Shown: piece by piece, positions 25,204-33,683 of the stretch
Position numbering within the stretch: position 1 is the stretch's first letter
How the letters are laid out: every line of letters begins with the position of its first letter
Source: an uncultured Collinsella sp.
Lineage (GTDB): Bacteria > Actinomycetota > Coriobacteriia > Coriobacteriales > Coriobacteriaceae
Reading direction: 5' to 3'
DNA: 64,000 nt
Assembly (NCBI GenBank): GCA_902490405.1
Contig: CABUDS010000007.1
Location: 12,849-76,848, forward strand
Position numbers and translations under genes: made by a program
The notes under the pieces: generated by a model
Databases searched by the model: none
What the model was told of the DNA's origin: nothing
What the model saw: only the letters and a program-made list of their open reading frames with translations

Positions 25204-26349
25204 ATGAACAGGCTTTTCGACAAATCGATTGTGCTGGCGTGCTGTATTGCGGCCGCCATGGGTCTTGCCGTGGACGCTCGTCTGGTTGTGGCGTTTTGCC
25301 TTGGCGTTATGGCCACCTCGGCGTCGGAAGTCGCACGAGAAGAACACGCCCATCGCGCGAGCGAGGCCGCGAGCTACGCTTACATCATCGCTGCCGTCTT
25401 CGTGCCGCCATTTATGCCGTTCGCACCCCTTGCCTTCTATGACATCGCGCGACGCGTGCGCCGTGAACGCATCTGGCCCGCGCTGGCGATTGGCGCCGTG
25501 TTTGTCTGCGCGCTTGTCGCGGACCTTCGTGGCGGCGTGCTCACCACCCGAACGCTGTTGCTAACCGCCATCCTTTCGATCGCTGCCACGTTGCTGTCGC
25601 TGCGCACCGCGCAGCTGGAGCGCGAACAGGATCGCATGCGTCGCACCCGCGACAAGCTGCAAGAACGCGCCCTGGTACTCGAGGCACGCAACCGCGACCT
25701 CGCCGACCGCCAGGACTACGAAGTCGAGCTCGCAACGCTCGCCGAACGCGCCCGCATCGCGCGCGAGATCCACGATAACGTGGGCCACCAGCTCACGCGC
25801 GCTTCGCTCCAAACCGAAGCCTTGCGCGTGGTCCACGCCAACGAGCCCGGCGTCGCCGCCGATTTCGCCGATGTCAAACGCACGGTTGACGAGGCGCTCC
25901 AGCTCGTGCGCGCCAGCGTCCACGCGCTCAACGACAATGCAACCAACCTCTCCGTGCAGCTCGAGCGCATCGTTGAAGGCGTACGCTCGGACAGCGGCCC
26001 ACAGATTGAGCTTGAAGTTTTGGCCGAGCATGCGCCCGCCAACGTCGCCAACTGCTTTGCGGCGGTCCTGCGCGAGGCGCTCTCCAACACCATGCGCCAC
26101 GCTTGCGCCCAGACCGTCACCGCACGATGCATGGAGCATCCGTCGTTTTACCAGCTCATCGTTACCGACGATGGCGTGGGCGGGGTCCAAGCAATCGGCC
26201 GTGGCGCCGCGGAGGGCATGGGGCTCGTCTCCATGCGCGAGCGCATCGAGGCGCTTGGCGGCACCTTCACCGCCGGTCCGCGCGCCGGCGCCGGCGGCTG
26301 GCGCGTGTTTGCCACCGTTCCCAAACAGCAAGGAGATGAGGACCGATGA
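25204..26349 (+). CDS. Sensor histidine kinase (NarL-partner, DesK-like)
   Basis: A 381-residue membrane kinase. Four or five hydrophobic helices (about 8-135) have almost no extracytoplasmic loops, so it probably senses the membrane itself or a partner transporter. The HisKA_3 domain carries the phospho-acceptor in ARIAREIHDNVGHQLTRA, and the ATPase domain shows EALSNTMRHA, DDGVGG and GMGLVSMRERI. A TACAAT -10 (25192-25197) ends six bases before the ATG and no ribosome binding site is visible, so a leaderless message is possible. The stop overlaps the response regulator start (ATGA). Confidence 0.88.
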   Translation: MNRLFDKSIVLACCIAAAMGLAVDARLVVAFCLGVMATSASEVAREEHAHRASEAASYAYIIAAVFVPPFMPFAPLAFYDIARRVRRERIWPALAIGAVFVCALVADLRGGVLTTRTLLLTAILSIAATLLSLRTAQLEREQDRMRRTRDKLQERALVLEARNRDLADRQDYEVELATLAERARIAREIHDNVGHQLTRASLQTEALRVVHANEPGVAADFADVKRTVDEALQLVRASVHALNDNATNLSVQLERIVEGVRSDSGPQIELEVLAEHAPANVANCFAAVLREALSNTMRHACAQTVTARCMEHPSFYQLIVTDDGVGGVQAIGRGAAEGMGLVSMRERIEALGGTFTAGPRAGAGGWRVFATVPKQQGDEDR

Positions 26350-26990
26350 GGCTCATAGTTGTCGATGACGACCGCTTGGTAGTCGATTCACTCAAGATTA
26401 TCCTAGGCGCCCAGCCGCAGATCGAGGTGGTGGGTACCGGCGCCAATGGCGACGACGCGGTCGCGCTCTACGCTGAGCACACGCCCGACATCGCGCTGCT
26501 CGACATTCAGATGCCGGGGCGCGACGGACTTTCGGCGGCACGCGAGATCCTTGAGCGCGACCCTGCGGCGCGCGTGGTGTTTCTGACGACATTCTCGGAT
26601 GACGAGTACATTGTGTCGGCGCTTAAACTGGGCGCCCGCGGCTATCTGATCAAAACCGATGTCTCCGCCATTCCACCGGCGTTGGCGCAGGTCATGGACG
26701 GTAAACGCGTGCTCGAGGGTAAGGCGATCGAGGATGTCGACTTTGATGGGGCGGACGCTGAAGCCGGTGCGACCCGCCGGCCCGCGGCCTTTGCCGGTCT
26801 GACCGACCGCGAGTTCGAAGTCGCCGAGCTCATCGCCCGCGGTCTCGACAACAGGGAGATCGCCGCCACAGCCTACATGGGCGAAGGCACCGTGCGCAAC
26901 CACATCAGCTCGATCCTGGCCAAAATGGACCTGCGCAACCGTACGCAGATCGCCATCGCCTACCTGCGAGGGCAGTTGCCCGAAGATTGA
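26346..26990 (+). CDS. NarL/LuxR-family response regulator
   Basis: A 214-residue regulator: receiver domain (1-120; acidic DDD at 7-9, phospho-Asp in LLDIQMP, Thr in FLTTFSD, Lys in YLIKTD) and a LuxR-type HTH (about 148-210; LTDREFEVAELIARGLDNRE and the TVRNHISSILAKM recognition helix). It is translationally coupled to the kinase gene. Because the ABC exporter operon is divergent and adjacent, it is the likely target; this is inferred from arrangement. Confidence 0.93.
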   Translation: MRLIVVDDDRLVVDSLKIILGAQPQIEVVGTGANGDDAVALYAEHTPDIALLDIQMPGRDGLSAAREILERDPAARVVFLTTFSDDEYIVSALKLGARGYLIKTDVSAIPPALAQVMDGKRVLEGKAIEDVDFDGADAEAGATRRPAAFAGLTDREFEVAELIARGLDNREIAATAYMGEGTVRNHISSILAKMDLRNRTQIAIAYLRGQLPED

Positions 26991-27035
26991 CCGCCCCGGC
27001 AGAGTAAAATGGCTGTTACCGATTTAATGCCATTT

Positions 27036-27189
27036 CAAAACTATGTCGGTTTACTACGATGAATCGCCCACCTTCGATCACGGCAAATTGAGCGCTTGCA
27101 AAACCGCAGGTAGAACGCTTGCGATATTTAGAAAAATGCAGTCATGGTCGGGAATGTCGAATTCGTCGTAGTAAACCGGCATAGTTTTG
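27036..27189. repeat. 154-bp nested palindrome, type 1, copy A
   Basis: Terminal arms CAAAACTATGTCGGTTTACT... (27036-27059) and ...AGTAAACCGGCATAGTTTTG (27166-27189) pair with one mismatch. A small inner hairpin carries AACCGCAGGTAGAACGCTTG. The left flank GGCTGTTACCGAT is also present before copy C. No coding potential is seen. Confidence 0.8.
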
Positions 27190-27280
27190 TTCGGTCGGCC
27201 CTGCACGAGCGCCTCCGCAAGGCTCGCGGGACCAAAATGATCTGCTTTCTTCCGCCCGCGGAGATCGGCTGACGGCGCTC

Positions 27281-27440
27281 GCCACGAAACCTGCCCATCT
27301 ACTACGTTTGACTCGATACCCCCGACCATAACCGCGTTTCATGAAAAACCGCAGCCGTTCTACCTGCAGTTCTCATTTCGCATTACTTGCTGTGGTCGAG
27401 GGCTGCCGCCTAAACATAGTAGATGGGCCCATTTCGTGGC
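27281..27440. repeat. 160-bp nested palindrome, type 2, copy B
   Basis: Arms GCCACGAAACCTGCCCATCT... and ...AGATGGGCCCATTTCGTGGC enclose ACTACGTTTG / TAAACATAGT and an inner AAAACCGCAGCCGTTCTACC hairpin. It has exactly the length of copy D at 58241-58400. Confidence 0.8.
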
Positions 27441-27533
27441 AGACGGGTCACGCGGCAGCCCTCGCAAGGCAAAAATGATCCGTTTCCCTCTGTCCACGGG
27501 AGATCAAAGGCTGTTACTGATATGGTGCCATTT

Positions 27534-27687
27534 CAAAACTATGCCGGTTTACGGGGCTAAAGTCGGAACCCTCATCCATATCCCCTATTTTTGAAAAACG
27601 GCAGGCTATCTACCTGCGGTTTTGTTTTTGAGATTTTCTGTATGGTCGGAGGTTCGCTATCCAGCCCCGTAATCCGGCATAGTTTTG
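27534..27687. repeat. 154-bp nested palindrome, type 1, copy C
   Basis: Arms CAAAACTATGCCGGTTTACG... and ...GTAATCCGGCATAGTTTTG with GGGGCTAAA-type inner pairing, and an inner hairpin AACGGCAGGCTATCTACCTG. Same length as copies A and E. The sequence between copies (27441-27533) contains AAAAATGATCCGTTTCCCTC, a module that also appears between the other copies. Confidence 0.8.
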
Positions 27688-27718
27688 CTTGCGACGGCCC
27701 AACCGCGCGCTCACGCGC

Positions 27719-27752
27719 GGGGCCGGCGGGGCATTTTTGCCCCGCCGGCCCC
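27719..27752. terminator. Strong GC hairpin downstream of the hydrogenase operon
   Basis: A perfect 15-bp stem, GGGGCCGGCGGGGCA / TGCCCCGCCGGCCCC, with a 4-base loop lies 33 bases after the last hydrogenase gene. There is no U-run on the minus strand, so it may protect the mRNA end more than terminate. Confidence 0.5.
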
Positions 27753-27784
27753 TATTCCAGTTCTATTCCAGCTCTATTCCAGAG
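27752..27784. repeat. Three tandem 11-bp repeats (CTATTCCAGNN)
   Basis: CTATTCCAGTT, CTATTCCAGCT and CTATTCCAGAG follow one another directly and end at the stop codon of the ferredoxin-like hydrogenase gene. Confidence 0.8.
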
Positions 27785-28126
27785 CTACTCCGGCTTAGTT
27801 TCTACCGTGGGAGTCTTGTCCGCCGCAACTGGAGTGCGGGCGGTGTCCATGCTCAGGCAGTGTTTAGGGCAGCTTTCGATGCACTCGCCGCACACCACGC
27901 AGGCAAACGGGTCGATCGACCACGTTCCGCCCTTGCGATCGACCGCGAGCGCGCCCGCCGGGCAACGCCGCGCGCACATGCCGCAGCAGATGCACACGTC
28001 CATGTCATTGACGATATGCCCGCGCAAGCGCTCGGGCGCCGTCAGCTTCTCCTGCGGATAGCACACCGTTACCGGCTGCTTGACCATAGAACCCAAGGCC
28101 GTCTTGGCAAATGTCAGTAAACTCAT
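27785..28126 (-). CDS. Ech-type hydrogenase ferredoxin subunit (EchF/NuoI-like)
   Basis: A 113-residue protein with two 4Fe-4S motifs, CICCGMCARRCP and CVVCGECIESCP, in the NuoI/HycF/EchF arrangement. It would pass electrons from ferredoxin to the NuoB-like subunit. It is the last gene of the hydrogenase operon; the start lies 7 bases after the large-subunit stop. The C-terminus is a short Thr/Pro-rich tail. Confidence 0.9.
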   Translation of the reverse strand: MSLLTFAKTALGSMVKQPVTVCYPQEKLTAPERLRGHIVNDMDVCICCGMCARRCPAGALAVDRKGGTWSIDPFACVVCGECIESCPKHCLSMDTARTPVAADKTPTVETKPE

Positions 28127-28133
28127 GCCGCGC

Positions 28134-29222
28134 CTACCTTTCCGTGCAGCTAATGCAGGGGTCGATGGTCAGGATAATCATGGGCACGTTGGCAAGGAGC
28201 ACGCCCTGCAGCGCATGCGTCAGACCCGCCAGGTTCTGCGACGTCGGCGTGCGCACGCGGAAACGGTCCAGGTTCTTGGTGCCATTGCCACGCACATAGT
28301 AATACGCCTCGCCACGTGGCTGCTCGATCACAACCTCGCCACGCGCGCCGTCGGCCGGCGTGAGCTTGGTGCGTCCACCGATGCCATCGTGCGGAATCTT
28401 GCCCACAAGCTCCTTGATAATGTCCATGGCCTGCGTGACCTCGGCACAGCGCACCTGGCAGCGGGCATAGCAATCGCCATCGGTAGCAACGATGGGCTCA
28501 AACGCAGCCAGGTCCGCATAGGCACCGTCGCCAAACATGCGCACGTCGTAATCCACGCCCGAGGCGCGACCGAACGGGCCGACCATCGACAGATCCAACG
28601 CGTCCTTCTTGCTGATCGCGCCCACGCCATGCAGGCGCTCGCCGCAGCTGTCGTCGTCCAAAAACGTATGCACCAGGGCCTCGTAGTCGGGACGCATGGC
28701 ATCGAGCGTCTGGACAATGCCCGCTAGCTCGGAGTCCTCAATGTCGTGCTTAAGGCCGCCGATCTCGTTAATCGACAGGATCACGCGGCCGCCACAGGTG
28801 CTCTCAAAGATCTTGAGAATCTGCTCGCGCAGGGTCCACGAACGATAGAACAGCGCCTCAAAGCCAAAGGCGTCGGCAAGAAGGCCCAGCCACAGCAGGT
28901 GCGAGTGGATGCGCGAAAGCTCGTGCAAAATGGTGCGGATATACTGCACGCGGCTGGGCACCTCGATGTCGAGCATGCGCTCGCAGGCGCTGACATAGCC
29001 GTAGCTGTGGCCCACGGCGCAGATGCCGCAGATGCGCTCGGCGATGTAGCCAAACTGGTGCATATCGCGCTTTTCGGTGAGCTTCTCGAGTCCGCGGTGC
29101 ACAAAGCCGATCTGTGGAATTGCCTCGATGACGCGGTCGTCCTCGATCACTAGGTCCAGATGAAGCGGCTCGGGCAGCACCGGGTGTTGCGGGCCAAACG
29201 GAATAACGGAGCGATGTGCCAT
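28134..29222 (-). CDS. [NiFe] hydrogenase large subunit, group 4 (EchE/HycE-like)
   Basis: A 362-residue NuoD-related catalytic subunit. Unlike complex I, it keeps both nickel-binding cysteine pairs: RICGICAVGHS near residue 63 and DPCISCTER at the very C-terminus. It therefore should carry the NiFe centre that reduces protons or oxidises H2. It ends only three residues after the last cysteine, so no usual long cleaved C-terminal peptide is evident. It lies between the NuoC-like and ferredoxin-like genes. Hydrogenase maturation (hyp) genes are not in the window. Confidence 0.93.
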   Translation of the reverse strand: MAHRSVIPFGPQHPVLPEPLHLDLVIEDDRVIEAIPQIGFVHRGLEKLTEKRDMHQFGYIAERICGICAVGHSYGYVSACERMLDIEVPSRVQYIRTILHELSRIHSHLLWLGLLADAFGFEALFYRSWTLREQILKIFESTCGGRVILSINEIGGLKHDIEDSELAGIVQTLDAMRPDYEALVHTFLDDDSCGERLHGVGAISKKDALDLSMVGPFGRASGVDYDVRMFGDGAYADLAAFEPIVATDGDCYARCQVRCAEVTQAMDIIKELVGKIPHDGIGGRTKLTPADGARGEVVIEQPRGEAYYYVRGNGTKNLDRFRVRTPTSQNLAGLTHALQGVLLANVPMIILTIDPCISCTER

Positions 29223-29227
29223 GGACC

Positions 29228-29923
29228 TTACGCCTCCTTTTTCTGCTTGTCGCGGGCGACCTTGGCGGCAAGCGCCGCGCGGACCTTGGCCGCTTTCTCG
29301 GGATCCATGGCGGCGAGCTTTGCCTCCAGCTCGGCAGCCTTAAGTGCGGCCATGGCAGCAGCTTCATCGTGCTGAGCATCGGAGCCGGTAGCCGCAGCGG
29401 ACTGGGCGACGGCAGCGCCCGCGGCATCGCCAGCGCCTGCGGCACCCTCCCCCGCAGCGGCTGCGGCCTTGCGCGCCTTGGCCTCGGCAGCCGCGCGGAC
29501 CTTCATGGCCTTCTCGCGCGCGGCCTTCACCTCGGGCGTGATGACGCTCATGGGTTCGGCAGTCGAAACCTGGTAGAAAAAACCCTTAAAGTCGATCTGC
29601 ATGTCGGTGATGGCAAGACCAAACAGGTCGTGGGCCTCATTTTCAAACGGGAACACCGCGGGGTAATACGAGCTGATGGACGGAATCTCCTGGTACTGGT
29701 CGATGCCCTCGACCACCAGGTTCTCGATCGCATAGCTGCCGTCCTGCGCAATATGCTCCTGAGCAGCACGGACGTTGATAAACGTATAGACCAAGCGATA
29801 CGAGCCGTCGTCGACGTTGCGCTCGGCATGCATTTGCACAAAGCGCGCGCCGACGCCCTTGAGCGCCTGGACATGCGGCAGGAGCTTGTCGATCCCGACG
29901 GTGGTATAGATAGCCTTTTGCAT
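29228..29923 (-). CDS. Ech-type hydrogenase 30-kDa subunit (EchD/NuoC-like) with Ala-rich tail
   Basis: A 231-residue protein. Residues 1-120 form a NuoC-like domain (AIENLVVEGIDQYQEIPSIS, then FPFENEAHDLFGL, the family signature). Residues 125-231 are an unusual Ala/Lys/Glu-rich low-complexity tail, likely helical and about as long as the domain itself. NuoC-like subunits hold the large and small hydrogenase subunits together. The ATG overlaps the stop of the NuoB-like gene (TAATG). Confidence 0.88.
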   Translation of the reverse strand: MQKAIYTTVGIDKLLPHVQALKGVGARFVQMHAERNVDDGSYRLVYTFINVRAAQEHIAQDGSYAIENLVVEGIDQYQEIPSISSYYPAVFPFENEAHDLFGLAITDMQIDFKGFFYQVSTAEPMSVITPEVKAAREKAMKVRAAAEAKARKAAAAAGEGAAGAGDAAGAAVAQSAAATGSDAQHDEAAAMAALKAAELEAKLAAMDPEKAAKVRAALAAKVARDKQKKEA

Positions 29924-30501
29924 TACTCGACCTCCTTTGCAGCGGCGGGCGCACCGTCAGCCGCGCCTGCATCGACACCGGTCCCGGCCCCCGCAGCCAC
30001 AAACCCGTCCTCGCCCAGCTCAACGCCACCGTCCCAGGTGGCGGCGCCGCCCACGGTGAGCGGATCGCCGCCGGCGCGCATCACGGCCTCCTTCTGGTCC
30101 AAGATGCCGCACGCCTCCACGATGGCATCGATCACCGTCTCGGGGCGAATGGCGCACCCGGGCGCGTACACGTCCACGGGAATCGCGCGGTCCACGCCGC
30201 CGATCACGTTGTAGGCATCGCGGAACACGCCGCCCGAGCACGCGCAGATGCCGCACGCCACCACGCACTTGGGCTCGAGCATCTGGTTGTAAATCTGACG
30301 CACGACGGGCAGGTTCTGGGCATTGACCGACCCCGTCACCAAAAAGATATCCGCATGCTTGGGGTTGCCGGTGTTGACCACGCCAAAGCGCTCCGCATCG
30401 AACAGCGGCGTGAGCGAGGCCAGCACCTCGATATCGCATCCGTTGCAGCTCGAGCCGTCGTAATGAATAACCCACGGCGAGCGCGACATTTTATGATCCA
30501 T
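29923..30501 (-). CDS. Ech-type hydrogenase small subunit (EchC/NuoB-like)
   Basis: A 192-residue protein with the cysteine pattern of the proximal 4Fe-4S cluster: SSCNGCDIE, then CGICACSGG and APGCAIRPE. It links the ferredoxin-like subunit to the catalytic subunit. The last 45 residues form an Ala/Gly-rich tail absent in most homologues. AGGAGG precedes the ATG, 12 bases after the fused membrane subunit gene. Confidence 0.92.
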   Translation of the reverse strand: MDHKMSRSPWVIHYDGSSCNGCDIEVLASLTPLFDAERFGVVNTGNPKHADIFLVTGSVNAQNLPVVRQIYNQMLEPKCVVACGICACSGGVFRDAYNVIGGVDRAIPVDVYAPGCAIRPETVIDAIVEACGILDQKEAVMRAGGDPLTVGGAATWDGGVELGEDGFVAAGAGTGVDAGAADGAPAAAKEVE

Positions 30502-30513
30502 GGATGCCGCCTC

Positions 30514-33396
30514 CTAAATAAACACGTCGACGAGGATGGGCATAAGGTTGAGCAGGCCAAACACCAGCGCCACGCCCCAGCCGAGCTTAAAGCAGCTGCG
30601 CCAGGTGCTGCGCGCGAAGGTGTTGTCGATCAGCACCTCGACAAAGTACGTCGCGGCCATCACGACCAGGGCGACCACCCAGCTCACCGGGTTGTCCCAG
30701 ACAAAGAACATGCCCACCCACATCAAAAACAGCACGGTCTCGCACCAGTGCATAAGGGTCATCTTGGCCAGCGTGCTGCCGCTCATCTCGGTGGCGACGC
30801 CCTGGACGATCTCCTGGTGCGCGTGATGCGAGTACGAAAGGTCAAACGGCGACTTGCGCAGCTTGATGGTAAGCACCGCGAGCAGCGCGAGGAAAATAGG
30901 CGCGCTGTACACGATGATGGGCGCCGACTGCCCCGTCACGGCAATGGAATCAAAGCTATCGGTGGCAAGGTACAGGCCCACACTCATCAGCAAAACGGCG
31001 GGCTCGTAACTCATAACCTGCAGCAGCTCGCGGTCGGCGCCGACCTGGGCAAACGGGCTTTGCGTCGAGGCGGACGCCAGCACCACAAAGATCGCGGAGA
31101 GCGTCACCATAAAAGCGCACAGTAGCGTGTTAGAACCCGACACAAAGATGCCGCCGCCCACGACGGTGAAGATGAGCGCGCATGCCATATAGGTATCGTC
31201 CATGGTGTTTACGCTGGCAGGGGCCTTGCGCAGCAGCTTGGCAACGTCGTAGAACGGTTGCAGCAGGCGCGGGCCCACACGGCCCTGCATGCGGGCCGAA
31301 AGCTTGCGGTCAAGGCCGTCGATCAGGCCTCCCACAAGCGGCGCAATCAAGGCAAACGCCACGGTACCAATAAATATGCCCACGACACCCGAACCTTCAA
31401 AATACTTACCGCGCAGCACCGAGGGCGCGCTCATGGCAAGTCTCTCGGGCCCAATCCACGCGCAACACAGCAGCGCAAACAAGATAATGCTGCAACACAC
31501 GACGCTACCCGCGGGACCAATACGCTTCTCGCCAAGGGCGTCCTCCGAGTACCAATTGCGCTTTTCGGCCTTCACCTCGTGTCCCATCGAGCCACGGAAA
31601 TGGCGATATTTGTCGGTCCCCACACCCGAAAGGTACACGTTGACGTGCGGTTTGTTGCTCACGCGGAATGAAGTCAGCAGCACCACGGCGATAAACGCCA
31701 CGATAACCACCATCAGATACATGGAGTCCTTGCCAATAACGTACGGCACGCGGCCAAACACCATGGCCAAGTAAGGCGACACCAGGCCGCTCGAGATGAG
31801 CGGGAACGCCACGCAGCAAAGAATCAGCAGCGCGGCGATGGTGTTGAGGGCCATCCATTCGGTCTTATGGACATTGACCTCAACGTTTTGAGCCGTGGGG
31901 TCGACGCCCGAAAGCTTGGCAAGCCACTTGCCCCAGAAGAAGAACGTCGCGGCCGAGCCAAAGGCAAGCACCATGATCATGAGCACGTTGCCGGTCTGCG
32001 CGAACGCCACCAGGGCGCCCCACTTGGACACGAGCATGCCAAACGGTGCCACGAACATGCCCATGATGCCCAGCATCATCAGACGCGTAAGGTGCGGCAT
32101 GCGGCTGAACATACCGTCCATGTCCTCGATATTGCGGCTGCCGATATGATGCTCGGCCGTGCCCACGCACAGGAACAGCAGCGACTTGGCCACCGTGTGG
32201 AACAGGATCAGGAAGATGGCGGCCCATACGGCCTCGGGCGCGCCGACACCCAAGCAAGCACTGATGAGGCCCAAGTTGGAAATGGTGGAGTACGCGAGGA
32301 CGCGTTTGGCGTTGCTCTGCGAGATGGCCATGAGGGCAGCGAGCAAAAACGTGATGGCACCCACGCTCGTGACCATAATGCCGGTCACGGGATAGATGGC
32401 ATAGAGCGGGCTGAGCTTGACCATCAGGAACACGCCGGCTTTGACCATGGTTGACGAGTGCAGCAGGGCACTCGTGGGCGTGGGGGCAACCATGGCACCC
32501 AATAGCCAAGTGTGGAACGGCATCTGTGCGGCCTTGGTGAGCGCGGCAAGCGACAGCAACAGGACCGGCATCACCAGCAGCGCGGATTGCGCGGTTCCGG
32601 CGCTGGAAAGCTCGATCATGCCCGAGATGGTCAGCGGCATGCCGTTAACGTGCAGGTACATGAGTCCGGCCAAAAACGCGATGCCGCCCAGCATGTTGAG
32701 GATGATCTGGGTGAAAGCGTTTTTTATGGCCTCGGGCGTGCGCGTGTAGCCAATCATGAGGAACGAGCACACGGTGGTGATTTCCCAGCCACAGAACAGC
32801 CACTCAAGGTTGTCGCTTGTCACGATGACGAACATGGCCGAGAGGAACAGGAACATAAGCGCCAGGAACTGCGGGCGTCGGTCGGGCGCCGCCTGCCCGC
32901 GCAGCGCTGCCTCGTGCTCGTCGTGGGCCTGGAAGTCCTTCATGTAGCCCAGGGCGTACACGCAGATAAGGCTGCCGACAATGCCGACGGCAAGCACCAT
33001 GATCACACTCATGTAATCCAGGTAGAGCGGCGTGGCGGTGACAACCTCGGCCGCGGGCAGCGTCATGGCAGCGAAGGCAACCGAACCCACCAGCTGCACC
33101 ACGCCGAGCACCGTGGTGAGCGTGCTCTTATATTTACGCGCGTTGTACAGGATGACGGCGCACAGGATCACGTCGATGACGGAGCTGATGATCGAGAGCA
33201 CATGCGAGGTGCCGGGGGCAACCTCGAAGCTCTGCGGGCCCGTGCCAAAAAACATGACGGCGACTACAACCGTCACCGCCATAATGATGCCAGAGCCTAC
33301 AAGCCCTACCGCATCGCGGGCGCGGTCACCGCGCGCGAGCAGCATGCCCAGCGCCGGTACCAGCGGAAACAGGGTAAGGAAATACAGTAGCGTCAT
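30514..33396 (-). CDS. Fused membrane subunits of Ech-type hydrogenase (EchA antiporter-like + EchB/NuoH-like)
   Basis: A 960-residue polytopic protein in one uninterrupted frame. Residues about 1-640 are a NuoL/MrpA-type antiporter-like domain (PFHTWLLGAMVAPTPTSALL and the following LHSSTMVKAGVF). Residues about 672-960 are a NuoH/HycD-type domain (ARMQGRVGPRLLQPFYDVAK, EIVQGVATEMSG). In Ech and formate hydrogenlyase complexes these are separate genes (echA and echB). The fusion fixes a 1:1 ratio and would form the whole ion-translocating arm. First gene of the operon, with a GGGGGAG site before the ATG. Confidence 0.9.
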   Translation of the reverse strand: MTLLYFLTLFPLVPALGMLLARGDRARDAVGLVGSGIIMAVTVVVAVMFFGTGPQSFEVAPGTSHVLSIISSVIDVILCAVILYNARKYKSTLTTVLGVVQLVGSVAFAAMTLPAAEVVTATPLYLDYMSVIMVLAVGIVGSLICVYALGYMKDFQAHDEHEAALRGQAAPDRRPQFLALMFLFLSAMFVIVTSDNLEWLFCGWEITTVCSFLMIGYTRTPEAIKNAFTQIILNMLGGIAFLAGLMYLHVNGMPLTISGMIELSSAGTAQSALLVMPVLLLSLAALTKAAQMPFHTWLLGAMVAPTPTSALLHSSTMVKAGVFLMVKLSPLYAIYPVTGIMVTSVGAITFLLAALMAISQSNAKRVLAYSTISNLGLISACLGVGAPEAVWAAIFLILFHTVAKSLLFLCVGTAEHHIGSRNIEDMDGMFSRMPHLTRLMMLGIMGMFVAPFGMLVSKWGALVAFAQTGNVLMIMVLAFGSAATFFFWGKWLAKLSGVDPTAQNVEVNVHKTEWMALNTIAALLILCCVAFPLISSGLVSPYLAMVFGRVPYVIGKDSMYLMVVIVAFIAVVLLTSFRVSNKPHVNVYLSGVGTDKYRHFRGSMGHEVKAEKRNWYSEDALGEKRIGPAGSVVCCSIILFALLCCAWIGPERLAMSAPSVLRGKYFEGSGVVGIFIGTVAFALIAPLVGGLIDGLDRKLSARMQGRVGPRLLQPFYDVAKLLRKAPASVNTMDDTYMACALIFTVVGGGIFVSGSNTLLCAFMVTLSAIFVVLASASTQSPFAQVGADRELLQVMSYEPAVLLMSVGLYLATDSFDSIAVTGQSAPIIVYSAPIFLALLAVLTIKLRKSPFDLSYSHHAHQEIVQGVATEMSGSTLAKMTLMHWCETVLFLMWVGMFFVWDNPVSWVVALVVMAATYFVEVLIDNTFARSTWRSCFKLGWGVALVFGLLNLMPILVDVFI

Positions 33397-33644
33397 ACCA
33401 TCACTCCCCCATGCAAAAACGCTGCAATTGTTTAACGTTATAGCTCAGTTGAGGAGTAGCGGCGGCGGGTTTTCGGTCAACTGGGGAGTTTTAGGCGTAC
33501 GGGGTAACGAGTCTGTCCGCTTTGGAGCAGAGAGGCGACGCTCCCCCTATCGCGGCGGCGGGCGCACGGGCCACTGCGCGCGGTTTATTAACCACTTTGG
33601 AGGATGTTCCAGTAGGCTCACGACGGTCCAAAAAGTTGGCGCGG

Positions 33645-33671
33645 CAAGAAAAATGCGCCCCTGTGGGCGCA
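33645..33671 (-). terminator. Terminator of the HTH gene
   Basis: On the minus strand TGCGCCC / GGGCGCA with a short loop is followed by TTTTTCTTG, 13 bases after the HTH stop codon. Confidence 0.75.
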
Positions 33672-33683
33672 CCATCCCGTTCG

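Noticed and set aside
27036..27784. Small protein genes in the repeat region after the response regulator
   Set aside because: The open frames found there cross the palindromes, lack ribosome binding sites and give low-complexity products.
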